A DNA stretch of 19,320 bases, taken from assembly GCA_002391525.1 (NCBI GenBank), contig DGFE01000122.1:21841-41160 (forward strand), read 5' to 3'. A model generated the notes under the pieces. It made no database searches. It was not told the DNA's origin and worked only from the letters and a program-made list of their open reading frames with translations. The stretch's first letter is position 1, and each line of letters starts with the position of its first letter. This document shows positions 1 through 6,438 of this stretch, piece after piece. Origin of the DNA: Competibacteraceae bacterium UBA3908. GTDB lineage: Bacteria > Pseudomonadota > Gammaproteobacteria > Competibacterales > Competibacteraceae. The translations under genes and the position numbers were made by a program.

Positions 1-47
1 ACTCTACCGGGTCCGATGGCTGCGAGGTGACTTGGAAGGCGGGGAGG

Positions 48-121
48 TGGCTGCCGGACTAGGATTCGAACCTAGATTGACGGAGTCAGAGTCCGTAGTC
101 CTGCCGCTAGACGATCCCCCA
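48..121 (-). tRNA. tRNA-Gln (anticodon CTG), acceptor stem mismatched
   Basis: Read on the minus strand, this 74-nt segment folds as a tRNA with an encoded CCA end. It has a 5-bp anticodon stem (ACGGA/TCCGT) around the loop CTCTGAC, which gives anticodon CTG for CAG codons. The T-arm is perfect, CTAGG-TTCGAAT-CCTAG, and the D-arm closes with GTC/GAC. The first base T and discriminator G match gammaproteobacterial tRNA-Gln. The acceptor stem is odd: TGGGGGA faces TCCGGCA, so pairs 3-70 and 4-69 are G-G. The 5' end is 8 nt past the rpsI stop codon, so the tRNA is probably cut out of the rplM-rpsI transcript. The identity is secure. Whether it is functional is not, because of the two mismatches. 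Confidence 0.85.
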
Positions 122-129
122 AGAAGATA

Positions 130-522
130 TCAACGCTTGGAGTACTGGGTGGCGCGCCGCGCCTTGCGCAACCCGACCTTCTTGCGCTCTACCTCGCGGG
201 CGTCGCGGGTGACGAAACCGGCCTTACGCAGGGGGGCGCGCAAACTCTCGTCATAGTCGATCAGGGCACGGGTGAGGCCATGGCGAATCGCGCCGGCCTG
301 ACCGGTGATGCCGCCGCCCTTGACCGTGACGTAGACATCGAACCTGTCCTTCAAATCGGCCACTTCCAGCGCCTGATGGACCACCATGCAGGAGGTTTCG
401 CGGCCAAAGTACTCATCCAGGGGGCGTTGATTGACGGTGATGTTCCCGGTGCCGGGCCGCAGGAACACGCGCGCCGTGGCGGTCTTGCGCCGACCCGTGC
501 CGTAATGCTGATTTTCGATCAT
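130..522 (-). CDS. rpsI: 30S ribosomal protein S9
   Basis: This is S9 (uS9) of the small ribosomal subunit head, whose C-terminal tail reaches the P-site tRNA. The 130 residues equal the E. coli length and align end to end. Landmarks are GTGRRKTATARVF near the N-terminus, the central VTVKGGGITGQAGAIRHG, and the basic tail ERKKVGLRKARRATQYSKR with the conserved final SKR. It follows rplM by 33 nt in the usual proteobacterial rplM-rpsI order, so the two are almost certainly co-transcribed. Unusually, a tRNA-Gln gene begins 8 nt after its stop codon. No anomaly is seen in the protein. Confidence 0.98.
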   Translation of the reverse strand: MIENQHYGTGRRKTATARVFLRPGTGNITVNQRPLDEYFGRETSCMVVHQALEVADLKDRFDVYVTVKGGGITGQAGAIRHGLTRALIDYDESLRAPLRKAGFVTRDAREVERKKVGLRKARRATQYSKR

Positions 523-555
523 GCTTGCCTGTTCCGTTCCTGATGCGTCAGCCGG

Positions 556-990
556 TTACCGAGCCAACTCCAGCGACTTGGGCTGCTGGGCGGTATGCGG
601 ATGTTCGGGCCCCGCGTAAACTTTCAGTTTGCGGAACATGGCCCGTCCCAGTGGGTTCTTGGGCAACATGCCCTTGACGGCGATCTGAACGACGCGCTCC
701 GGGGCTTTCCGCAACAGCTTTTCCAGGGATATGGATTTGATGTTGCCGACGTAACCCGTCGTCCGGTAATAGAATTTGTCGGTTTCCTTACGTCCGGTCG
801 TCCACACCCTGGCGGCGTTGACCACGATGATGTAGTCGCCGGTGTCCACGTGCGGCGTGTATTCGGGCTTGTGCTTACCCCGCAGGCGGCGGGCGATTTC
901 CGTCGACAGCCGCCCCAGAACCTTGTCCGTGGCGTCGATCACGTACCAGTCGCGCTGGACCTCGGCCGGCTTGGCGCTGAAAGTTTTCAT
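556..990 (-). CDS. rplM: 50S ribosomal protein L13
   Basis: This is L13 (uL13) of the large subunit, an early assembly protein that binds 23S rRNA. The 144 residues begin MKTFSAKPAEVQRDW and contain the signatures LRGKHKPEYTPHVDTGDYI and VKGMLPKNPLGRAMFRKLKVYAG, matching E. coli L13 (142 aa) throughout. The reading frame is open 18 codons further upstream. The ATG at 990 is chosen because it gives the family N-terminus and has TTGGAG about 9 nt before it. A well-formed sigma70 promoter lies about 45-70 nt upstream. It is the first gene of the rplM-rpsI-tRNA-Gln transcript. Confidence 0.97.
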   Translation of the reverse strand: MKTFSAKPAEVQRDWYVIDATDKVLGRLSTEIARRLRGKHKPEYTPHVDTGDYIIVVNAARVWTTGRKETDKFYYRTTGYVGNIKSISLEKLLRKAPERVVQIAVKGMLPKNPLGRAMFRKLKVYAGPEHPHTAQQPKSLELAR

Positions 991-1033
991 TATGACGGGC
1001 TCCAAAAATCCATGTCCGCGTAGGGAGGCGCGC

Positions 1034-1062
1034 ATTCTACTCAAGCGATGTTCGCCTTACAA
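1034..1062 (-). promoter_or_regulatory. sigma70 promoter of rplM-rpsI
   Basis: On the minus strand, TTGTAA (1057-1062) and TAGAAT (1034-1039) are separated by exactly 17 nt, matching the -35 and -10 consensus at 4/6 and 5/6 positions. Initiation near 1027 would give a 5' leader of about 37 nt that contains the L13 ribosome binding site. The position, just ahead of a strongly expressed ribosomal protein pair, agrees with this. Transcript mapping is not available here. Confidence 0.7.
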
Positions 1063-1108
1063 GACCCTGGCAGTGGATGCGAACCGAAGCGCCGGTCCGT
1101 GGACGCCA

Positions 1109-1417
1109 TCAGATCAGTAACCGTTCCACCGGGCGCCCGTGGACGAGATGTTGCTCGATGATCTCGTCCAGATCGGCGTGGTCTACATAGGTGTACCAAG
1201 TCGCTTCGGGATAGATCACGATGACCGGCCCCTCGGCGCAGCGGTCCATGCAGCCGGCGGTGTTGATGCGCACTTTGTGGGGGATGGCCGGTCCGAGTTC
1301 CTTGACGCGCCGCTTGACGTAGTCGCGCGCTTCCTGGGCGCCGCACTGCTGGCAGCATTGCGAGCCATCGGGGCGCAAATTGGTGCAAAAGAAGACGTGA
1401 TGGCGATAATAGGACAC
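1109..1417 (-). CDS. Thioredoxin-fold (2Fe-2S) ferredoxin
   Basis: This is a small 2Fe-2S ferredoxin of the thioredoxin-like class related to the NuoE/HoxE cluster domain (COG3411). It probably acts as a cytosolic electron carrier, partner unknown. From the GTG at 1417 it has 102 residues and begins MSYYRHHVFFCTN, the usual start of this family. Candidate cluster ligands are C11, C21 or C22 (plus C25), and the pair C56/C60 in the motif GCMDRC. The frame is open to an upstream TTG at 1432, but GGAGAGGAG sits just before the GTG, so the GTG is preferred. Only 31 nt separate its start from divergent coq7. A redox role near ubiquinone synthesis is an inference from position only. Confidence 0.88.
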   Translation of the reverse strand: MSYYRHHVFFCTNLRPDGSQCCQQCGAQEARDYVKRRVKELGPAIPHKVRINTAGCMDRCAEGPVIVIYPEATWYTYVDHADLDEIIEQHLVHGRPVERLLI

Positions 1418-1448
1418 CTGACTCCTCTCCAAGTTTGAACCTGCCTTT

Positions 1449-2096
1449 ATGACTACTCGCTACTATACCTTCGTTGACGCGCTGCTCATCAATCTGGATC
1501 AGGCGGTCCGCACGCTCCTGGGCCGACCGGCGGCGACTGGCCGTCCCAGTCCGGCGGCAAGCTGCGTGCCGAGCGCCGAGTTACAACCCACCGAGCGCTT
1601 GCTGGCGGCCCGCCTGATGCGAGTCAACCATACCGGCGAGGTGTGCGCCCAGGCGCTCTATCAGGGTCAGGCGTTGACCGCGCGGCTGGATACGGTGCGA
1701 GATCGCATGGAACGGGCCACCGGCGAGGAAAACGACCACCTGGCCTGGTGCGAGGCGCGGCTGAAGGAATTGGACAGCCATCCCAGCATCCTGAACCCAC
1801 TGTTCTACGCTGGCGCCTTCACTATCGGCGCGCTGGCTGGCAAGGCCGGTGACCGTTGGAGCCTGGGATTCGTGGCGGAGACCGAGCGGCAAGTGGTCCG
1901 GCATCTGGATTCGCATCTGAGCCGCCTGCCGGCCAGCGACCTGCGGAGCCGGGCGATTCTGGAACGGATGAAGGAAGACGAGGCCCGGCACGCCGCCGAC
2001 GCGCTGGCGGCCGGCGGCGCGCGGCTGCCGCTGCCGGTCCGCCTGCTGATGAACGGGGTGTCCAAGGTGATGACCGGAACTACCTACTGGGTGTGA
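1449..2096 (+). CDS. coq7: Coq7, demethoxyubiquinone hydroxylase
   Basis: This is the carboxylate-bridged diiron monooxygenase that hydroxylates 2-polyprenyl-3-methyl-6-methoxy-1,4-benzoquinol in the penultimate step of aerobic ubiquinone synthesis. It is peripheral on the inner membrane. The 215 residues match Pseudomonas-type Coq7. The iron ligands are recognisable: E64 in RVNHTGEVCAQALYQGQ, E94/H97 in EENDHLAWCE, E146 in FVAETERQ, and E178/H181 in EDEARHA. The N-terminus MTTRYYTFVDALL resembles homologues, supporting the ATG at 1449, although no clear Shine-Dalgarno sequence precedes it. It is divergent from the ferredoxin gene and convergent with speD. E. coli uses the unrelated flavoenzyme UbiF for this step. 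Confidence 0.95.
   Translation: MTTRYYTFVDALLINLDQAVRTLLGRPAATGRPSPAASCVPSAELQPTERLLAARLMRVNHTGEVCAQALYQGQALTARLDTVRDRMERATGEENDHLAWCEARLKELDSHPSILNPLFYAGAFTIGALAGKAGDRWSLGFVAETERQVVRHLDSHLSRLPASDLRSRAILERMKEDEARHAADALAAGGARLPLPVRLLMNGVSKVMTGTTYWV
1462..1467 (-). promoter_or_regulatory. Possible -10 element for the ferredoxin gene, inside coq7
   Basis: Reading leftward, TATAGT matches the sigma70 -10 consensus at 5/6 positions and would start transcription near 1455, about 38 nt before the ferredoxin GTG. The -35 candidate TTGATG is 19 nt further up, which is a poor spacing. The site lies within codons 5-7 of coq7. The gap between the two start codons is too short to hold a promoter, so one must overlap a coding region. 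Confidence 0.3.
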
Positions 2097-2103
2097 CCCA
2101 TGC

Positions 2104-2129
2104 ATCCGCTCCCGCCGCCGGGAGCGGAT
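2104..2129. terminator. Hairpin between convergent coq7 and speD
   Basis: A perfect inverted repeat ATCCGCTCCC / GGGAGCGGAT (2104-2113 and 2120-2129) with a 6-nt loop, GCCGCC, lies in the 49-nt gap between the converging genes. The position and 10-bp stem suit a bidirectional terminator. Neither strand shows a run of T after the stem, so it may work as an RNA-end stabiliser or with Rho rather than as a classic intrinsic terminator. Confidence 0.55.
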
Positions 2130-2145
2130 TAAGGCCAGGGATCGG

Positions 2146-2964
2146 CTAGATCTGCAAGCCCTTGTGCAGGTTTTCACCGTAAAAAATCTCGGCCATTTCC
2201 CGTCGCACGCGCCGTTCGATTTCGGACTGTTCGCGCGGCGGCACATCCTGCTTGTCCACGCTGAACAGGTAATTGTTCAGGTCGAAGTCCTTCAGCAGCA
2301 TCTTGGTATGAAAGATATGCTCCTGATAGACGTTGACGTCGATCATCTGGTACCGCTCGCGGGTGTCCCTGGAGAGGTAGTTCTGGATTGAATTGATCTG
2401 GTGATCGATGAAATGCTTCTTGCCGGTCACGTCCCGGGTGAAACCGCGCACCCGGTAGTCGATGGCGACGATGTCGGATTCGAAGCTGTGGATCAGATAA
2501 TTCAGGGCCTTGAGCGGAGAGATGCGGCCACAGGTCGAAACGTCGATATCGGCTCGAAACGTGCTGATGCCGTTGTCGGGATGGCTTTCCGGATAGGTGT
2601 GAACCGTGATGTGGCTCTTGTCCAGATGGCAGATCACCGCGTCCGGCAGCGGGCCGGGCGATTCCGAATTGGAAATGCGGTCGGAGACGATGGGCTCCTC
2701 GGAAATCAGCATGGTGACGCTGGCGCCCTTCGGCTCGTAATCCTGGCGGGCGATGTTCAGGATATTGGCGCCGATGATCTTGGAGACGTTGGTGAGGATC
2801 TGGGTGAGCCGCTCGGCGTTGTACGCCTCGTCGATGTAGGCGATATAACGTTCCTGCTGCTCGGGCGTCGAGGCGTAGCAGATATCGTAGATATTGAAGC
2901 TGAGCGTTTTCGTCAGGTTGTTGAACCCCTGCAACCGCAGTCTGGGCATTGGCCTTGGAGTCAC
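2146..2964 (-). CDS. speD: S-adenosylmethionine decarboxylase proenzyme, E. coli type
   Basis: SpeD decarboxylates S-adenosylmethionine to supply the aminopropyl group for spermidine. The proenzyme cuts itself between K116 and S117 in the motif LDKSHITVHTYPESHP, producing the pyruvoyl cofactor at the new N-terminus of the alpha chain. About 272 residues align with E. coli SpeD (264) throughout, including GFNNLTKTLSFNIYDICYA, STCGRISPLKALNYLIHSFESDI and YRVRGFTRDVTGKKHFIDH. Two GTG codons stand side by side at 2967 and 2964. The second is chosen because GGAGGT then lies 7 nt upstream. An ATG at 2949 is a further option. speE is not in the window. An extended -10 promoter and an inverted repeat lie upstream. 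Confidence 0.95.
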   Translation of the reverse strand: MTPRPMPRLRLQGFNNLTKTLSFNIYDICYASTPEQQERYIAYIDEAYNAERLTQILTNVSKIIGANILNIARQDYEPKGASVTMLISEEPIVSDRISNSESPGPLPDAVICHLDKSHITVHTYPESHPDNGISTFRADIDVSTCGRISPLKALNYLIHSFESDIVAIDYRVRGFTRDVTGKKHFIDHQINSIQNYLSRDTRERYQMIDVNVYQEHIFHTKMLLKDFDLNNYLFSVDKQDVPPREQSEIERRVRREMAEIFYGENLHKGLQI

Positions 2965-3005
2965 CACAGCTACCTCCCCACAGGCGAAAAAGCCAAACCC
3001 CGCCG

Positions 3006-3044
3006 ACTCGCGCGCCGGCGCCCCTATTCAGAAAGCGCGCGAGT
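3006..3044. repeat. Inverted repeat over the speD promoter start region
   Basis: ACTCGCGCGC (3006-3015) and GCGCGCGAGT (3035-3044) are perfect 10-bp inverted copies 19 nt apart. The right arm covers part of the proposed -10 box and start point, and the left arm lies about 20-30 nt into the leader. An operator bound by a dimer, or by two dimers with a loop, would explain the layout. An RNA hairpin is unlikely because most of one arm would precede the transcript start. Confidence 0.5.
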
Positions 3045-3050
3045 ATAGCA
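3042..3050 (-). promoter_or_regulatory. Extended -10 promoter of speD
   Basis: On the minus strand the sequence TGCTATACT contains the extended -10 TG and a 5/6 match to TATAAT at 3042-3047. No good -35 is present 17 nt further up (CTGGCG), as is common for extended -10 promoters. The expected start near 3035 would give a leader of roughly 70 nt with the speD ribosome binding site. The right arm of a 10-bp inverted repeat overlaps the -10 box. Confidence 0.5.
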
Positions 3051-3090
3051 GGATTGAATGACAACGCCAGGCGTTCGCGGCGGGTCTGGA

Positions 3091-3507
3091 TCAGGCTTCG
3101 CGCAGTTCGAAGGTGTGGGTGATCCGGGCGGTTTTGCCGAGCATGATCGACGCCGAGCAGTACTTTTCCGCCGACAATTCGATGGCGCGCTCGACGTGCT
3201 TGGCGCTCAACGCCTTGCCGGTGAGAATGAAATGAACGTGGATGGTGGTGAACACCTTGGGATCGCTATCCGCTCGTTCGGCTTCGAGTTGGACCTCGCA
3301 GCCGCGCAAATCCTGCCGGGCCTTGCGCAGGATGTTGACCACGTCAATCGCGGTGCAGCCGCCCATGCCCATCAGCAGCATCTCCATCGGTCGGGGTCCG
3401 AGATTGTGGCCGCCCAGCTCGGGCGGACCGTCCAGCACCACGGCATGGCCGCTGGGCGATTGGGCGACGTAGGTCATGTCTTCCAGCCAGGTGACGCGGG
3501 TTTTCAC
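3091..3507 (-). CDS. OsmC-family protein, YhfA-like
   Basis: This is a member of the OsmC/Ohr superfamily, closest by eye to E. coli YhfA. Some relatives reduce organic hydroperoxides through a cysteine pair, but the YhfA branch has no settled function. The 138 residues include PRPMEMLLMGMGGCTAIDVV with C51 and LSAEKYCSASIMLGK with C117, at the usual cysteine positions. The start is a GTG at 3507 with GGGAG about 10 nt before it. It lies 103 nt downstream of trpC and 123 nt upstream of speD on the same strand. It may be read through from trp or have its own promoter, since the gap shows no obvious terminator. Confidence 0.9.
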   Translation of the reverse strand: MKTRVTWLEDMTYVAQSPSGHAVVLDGPPELGGHNLGPRPMEMLLMGMGGCTAIDVVNILRKARQDLRGCEVQLEAERADSDPKVFTTIHVHFILTGKALSAKHVERAIELSAEKYCSASIMLGKTARITHTFELREA

Positions 3508-3610
3508 GGTTGTTTTTCTCCCGGATGCGAGTGCTTGCCTCGCCTTGGCTAAGGAGGAATGGCGCAGGGCGCCGGGGTGGTTCGAGCGTTTCGGGGTGGG
3601 GTGCGGGATC

Positions 3611-4411
3611 TCACGCGCCGAACAGTTCCGCCAGTTTCGCGCCGGGGTCCGCCGCCCGCATGAAGGTTTCGCCCACCAGGAAGGCGTGTACGCTGTGCTC
3701 GCGCATCAGCGCCACGTCCGCCGGCGTGTGAATCCCGCTTTCGGTGACCACGGTACGGCCGGCGGGGATGCGGGACAGCAGGTTCAGGGTGGTGTCCAGG
3801 CGGGTTTCAAAGGTCCGCAGGTTGCGGTTGTTGATGCCGATCAGCGGCGCGCCGATGGCCAGCGCCCGTTCCAGTTCCTCGGCGTCGTGGACTTCCACCA
3901 GCGCGTCCATCGTCAAATCCGCCGCCAGCCGCGCCAGTTCCCGCAGCGCGGTATCGTCCAGGGCGGCCACGATCAGTAAAACGCAGTCGGCCCCGATCAA
4001 GCGGGCTTCGTAGACCTGATAAGGGTCGATGATGAAATCCTTGCGCAAGACCGGCAGCGCGCAAGCGGCCCGCGCCTCCCGCAAGTCGTCTTCGCTGCCC
4101 TGGAAAAAATCGCGGTCGGTCAGCACCGACAGGCAGGCAGCGCCGGCAACGGCATAACTACGCGCGATGTCCGCCGGCAGGAAAGGGTCGCGCAACAAGC
4201 CCTTGCTGGGCGATGCCCGCTTGATTTCGGCAATCACCGCCGGCCGACCCCGGTCGATAGCCCGTTCCAGGCTGCCCAGAAACGGGCGGGTCGGCGGCAA
4301 GCCTTCGACCCGCCGGCTTAGTTCGCGCCGACTCAGCCGTTCGCTGCGCTCGGCGATTTCCCCGGCCTTGCGGGCGAGGATTTGCTTGAGGATGTCGGGC
4401 GTGTCGCTCAT
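3611..4411 (-). CDS. trpC: Indole-3-glycerol-phosphate synthase
   Basis: TrpC closes the ring of carboxyphenylamino-deoxyribulose phosphate to indole-3-glycerol phosphate in tryptophan synthesis. It is a single-domain TIM barrel of 266 residues, without the fused TrpF domain of E. coli. Conserved residues are E62 and K64 in IAEIKRASPSKG, K124 in LRKDF, E173 in LVEVHD, GINNRNL at 192-198, and E224 in TESGI. Its ATG overlaps the trpD stop codon by 4 nt (ATGA), which indicates translational coupling. It is the last gene of trpGDC. trpF, trpA and trpB are not in the window. Confidence 0.97.
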   Translation of the reverse strand: MSDTPDILKQILARKAGEIAERSERLSRRELSRRVEGLPPTRPFLGSLERAIDRGRPAVIAEIKRASPSKGLLRDPFLPADIARSYAVAGAACLSVLTDRDFFQGSEDDLREARAACALPVLRKDFIIDPYQVYEARLIGADCVLLIVAALDDTALRELARLAADLTMDALVEVHDAEELERALAIGAPLIGINNRNLRTFETRLDTTLNLLSRIPAGRTVVTESGIHTPADVALMREHSVHAFLVGETFMRAADPGAKLAELFGA

Positions 4412-5442
4412 GACGCCAGCTTCTGGGTACAGCGCACGAATTCACCCAGCTTGGTCCGCGCCGCACCGCTGGCGAGCGCTTCCCGCGCCAATTCGATGCC
4501 GTCCGCGATGGAGTCGGTTCGATTGGCGGCGTACAGCGCCGCGCCGGCATTGAGGGCGACGATGTCGCGCGGCGCGCCCGGCTGGTTGTCCAGCGCGGTC
4601 AACAGCATGGCCCTGGACTGTTCGGCGTTTTCGACCTTGAGACCGCGGTTGGACATCATGGCCAACCCGAAATCCTCGGGATGGATTTCGTACTCCAGAA
4701 CCTCGCCGTTTTTGAGTTCGCCCACCAGCGTGGCCGCCCCCAGCGAGATTTCGTCCATGCCGTCCTTGCCCCACACGACGAGGACGTGTCGCGCGCCGAG
4801 CCGCTGCATGACGCGCACCTGGATGCCGACCAGATCGGGATGGAACACGCCCATGAGCTGGTTCGGCGCGCCGGCGGGATTGGTCAGCGGCCCGAGGATG
4901 TTGAAGATGGTACGCACGCCCATCTCGCGGCGGACCGGCGCCACGTTCTTCATGGCCGAATGGTGATTCGGCGCGAACATGAAGCCGATACCGGTCGCTT
5001 CGATGCACTCGGCCACCTGATCGGCCTTCAGGTCGATGCGGGCGCCGAGCGCCTCCAGCACGTCGGCGCTGCCGGATTTGGACGAGACGCCCCGATTGCC
5101 GTGCTTGGCCACGCGGGCGCCGGCGGCGGCGGCGACGAACATCGCGGCGGTGGAAATATTAAAGGTGTGCGCGCCATCGCCGCCGGTGCCGACGATGTCC
5201 ACGAAGTGCTCGTGCGGCGGTGGCACCTGAACCTTGGTGGATAGCTCGCGCATCACCGTGGCGGCGGCGGTGATCTCGCCGATGGTTTCCTTCTTGACGC
5301 GCAGACCGGTGAGGATGGCGGCGGTCATCACCGGTGAAATCTCGCCGGCCATGATCTGGCGCATCAGCGACAGCATCTCGTCGTAGAAGATTTCCCGGTG
5401 CTCGATGGTGCGCTGCAAAGCTTCCTGGGGTGTGATGGACAT
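4408..5442 (-). CDS. trpD: Anthranilate phosphoribosyltransferase
   Basis: TrpD transfers phosphoribose from PRPP to anthranilate, the second step of the tryptophan branch. The 344 residues show the helical N-terminal domain and the PRPP-binding loop GTGGDGAHTFNIST starting at residue 85. KHGNRGVSSKSGSAD lies at 113-127, and RTIFNILGPLTNPA further on, all typical of the family. It is a stand-alone protein, not fused to TrpG as in enteric bacteria. It starts 18 nt after trpG ends and overlaps trpC by 4 nt, so the three form one operon. Confidence 0.97.
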   Translation of the reverse strand: MSITPQEALQRTIEHREIFYDEMLSLMRQIMAGEISPVMTAAILTGLRVKKETIGEITAAATVMRELSTKVQVPPPHEHFVDIVGTGGDGAHTFNISTAAMFVAAAAGARVAKHGNRGVSSKSGSADVLEALGARIDLKADQVAECIEATGIGFMFAPNHHSAMKNVAPVRREMGVRTIFNILGPLTNPAGAPNQLMGVFHPDLVGIQVRVMQRLGARHVLVVWGKDGMDEISLGAATLVGELKNGEVLEYEIHPEDFGLAMMSNRGLKVENAEQSRAMLLTALDNQPGAPRDIVALNAGAALYAANRTDSIADGIELAREALASGAARTKLGEFVRCTQKLAS

Positions 5443-5460
5443 GGCGGTCTCCGCGGCGGT

Positions 5461-6045
5461 TCAATGCCGCTGGTTGAGGAAATTGTGGAGCAGGGCGTGA
5501 CCGTGTTCGGTCAGGATGGATTCGGGATGGAACTGCACGCCCTCGACCGGCAGGGTTTTATGCCGCACGCCCATGATCTCGTCCAGGTCGCCGTCCGGCG
5601 TCTCGGTCCAGGCGGTGACTTCCAGGCAAGCCGGAACGGTGGCTTTGTCGATCACCAGGGAATGATAGCGCACGGCCGTAAACGGGTTGGGCAGGCCAGC
5701 GAACACGCCTTGGCCGTGATGGTGGACGGCGGAAGTTTTGCCGTGCATCACGTGACCGGCGCGGACGATATGACCGCCGAAGGCTTGGCCGATGCTCTGA
5801 TGACCCAGGCAGACACCGAAAATCGGGATCCTGCCGGCGAAGGCGTCGATAACCGCCAACGACACGCCGGCTTCCCTGGGTGTGCAGGGACCGGGCGAGA
5901 TGACGATGCGCTCGGGGTGGAGTTCGGCGATTTCGTCCGGGGTGATCCGGTCGTTGCGGTATACCCGCACATCCTCGCCCAGTTCGCCCAGATACTGCAC
6001 CAGGTTGTAGGTGAAGGAATCGTAATTGTCGATCATCAGCAGCAT
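5461..6045 (-). CDS. trpG: Anthranilate synthase glutamine amidotransferase subunit
   Basis: TrpG hydrolyses glutamine and passes ammonia to TrpE for anthranilate synthesis. In many bacteria the same subunit (PabA) also serves PabB in folate synthesis. The 194 residues form a class I glutamine amidotransferase. The nucleophile is C79 in FGVCLGHQ, and the other triad members H173 and E175 lie in VQFHPES. The oxyanion motif SPGPCTP is at 50-56 and the N-terminus is MLLMIDNYDSFTYN. AGGA lies about 10 nt before the ATG. It heads trpGDC. No trpE is adjacent, so its partner must be encoded elsewhere. Confidence 0.96.
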   Translation of the reverse strand: MLLMIDNYDSFTYNLVQYLGELGEDVRVYRNDRITPDEIAELHPERIVISPGPCTPREAGVSLAVIDAFAGRIPIFGVCLGHQSIGQAFGGHIVRAGHVMHGKTSAVHHHGQGVFAGLPNPFTAVRYHSLVIDKATVPACLEVTAWTETPDGDLDEIMGVRHKTLPVEGVQFHPESILTEHGHALLHNFLNQRH

Positions 6046-6276
6046 GGTGCAAGAATCCTGTTGTTGACGTTAATCGAATTTTTCGATAGCCATGCGCCGG
6101 TTTTCCGTCGGGTGTGGCCCGCCCGATGTTGATCGCATAAACGCCTATTTTCACCGGAATCCTGACTGGGCGGAACCCCTGTCGCGCGTCGCGCTCGACA
6201 CCGGGAAACTCGCGAGGAATCGGAAAGGCGACGTCTGTTTCTCTTGCGACGGAGGCGCAGCAGAGGGTCGTTCAAC

Positions 6277-6298
6277 CGAGCGAATGCGCATCGAGCGA
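6277..6298. repeat. Direct repeats flanking an 8-bp palindrome
   Basis: CGAGCGA (6277-6283), then the perfect palindrome ATGCGCAT (6284-6291), then CGAGCGA again (6292-6298), with no bases between them. The block is about 58 nt upstream of the -24 box of the sigma54-type promoter. Activators of sigma54 bind symmetric sites upstream of the promoter, usually somewhat further away, so this is a candidate activator site. The function is inferred from position only. Confidence 0.4.
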
Positions 6299-6355
6299 CG
6301 TGGGCGTTCAGTCCAGCGAGTGGCGTCGGGATGCCGAAGACGAGAAATAAGAATT

Positions 6356-6371
6356 TGGCATGGTACGTGCC
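6356..6371 (+). promoter_or_regulatory. Sigma54 (RpoN) type -24/-12 promoter
   Basis: TGGCATG-GTAC-GTGCC places the obligatory GG (6357-6358) and GC (6369-6370) at exactly the spacing of the RpoN consensus TGGCACG-N4-TTGCW. The whole -24 element matches except one base, while the -12 half is weaker. Initiation would fall near 6382, leaving about 57 nt to the ATG of the small gene, which has AAGGA 7 nt before its start. No competing sigma70 promoter is obvious. Confidence 0.5.
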
Positions 6372-6438
6372 TTAATCCCGCAAACCAATACCTTGAACGA
6401 TTGACGTCACTTTAATCCGTACCTACAAGGATTCGCAT

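Larger units (their letters stand above)
6046..6438. other. 393-nt gene-free region between divergent trpG and the small unknown gene
   Basis: No convincing gene is seen on either strand. At the left end, a short hairpin ATCGAA-TTT-TTCGAT (6073-6087) lies about 30-40 nt before trpG. No TrpR-like operator and no Trp-rich leader peptide were found. In the right part, a repeat-palindrome-repeat (6277-6298) and a sigma54-type promoter (6356-6371) point rightward to the 64-residue gene. The remainder is less GC-rich than the flanking genes, with nothing further recognised. Confidence 0.6.

Noticed and set aside
1..47. Sequence downstream of tRNA-Gln, searched for a second tRNA or a terminator
   Set aside because: No tRNA arms or stem with a T tract were found in this short stretch.
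991..1044. Upstream extension of L13 by 18 codons
   Set aside because: The extension overlaps the transcript leader and the promoter start region, and the ribosome binding site and family N-terminus point to the ATG at 990.
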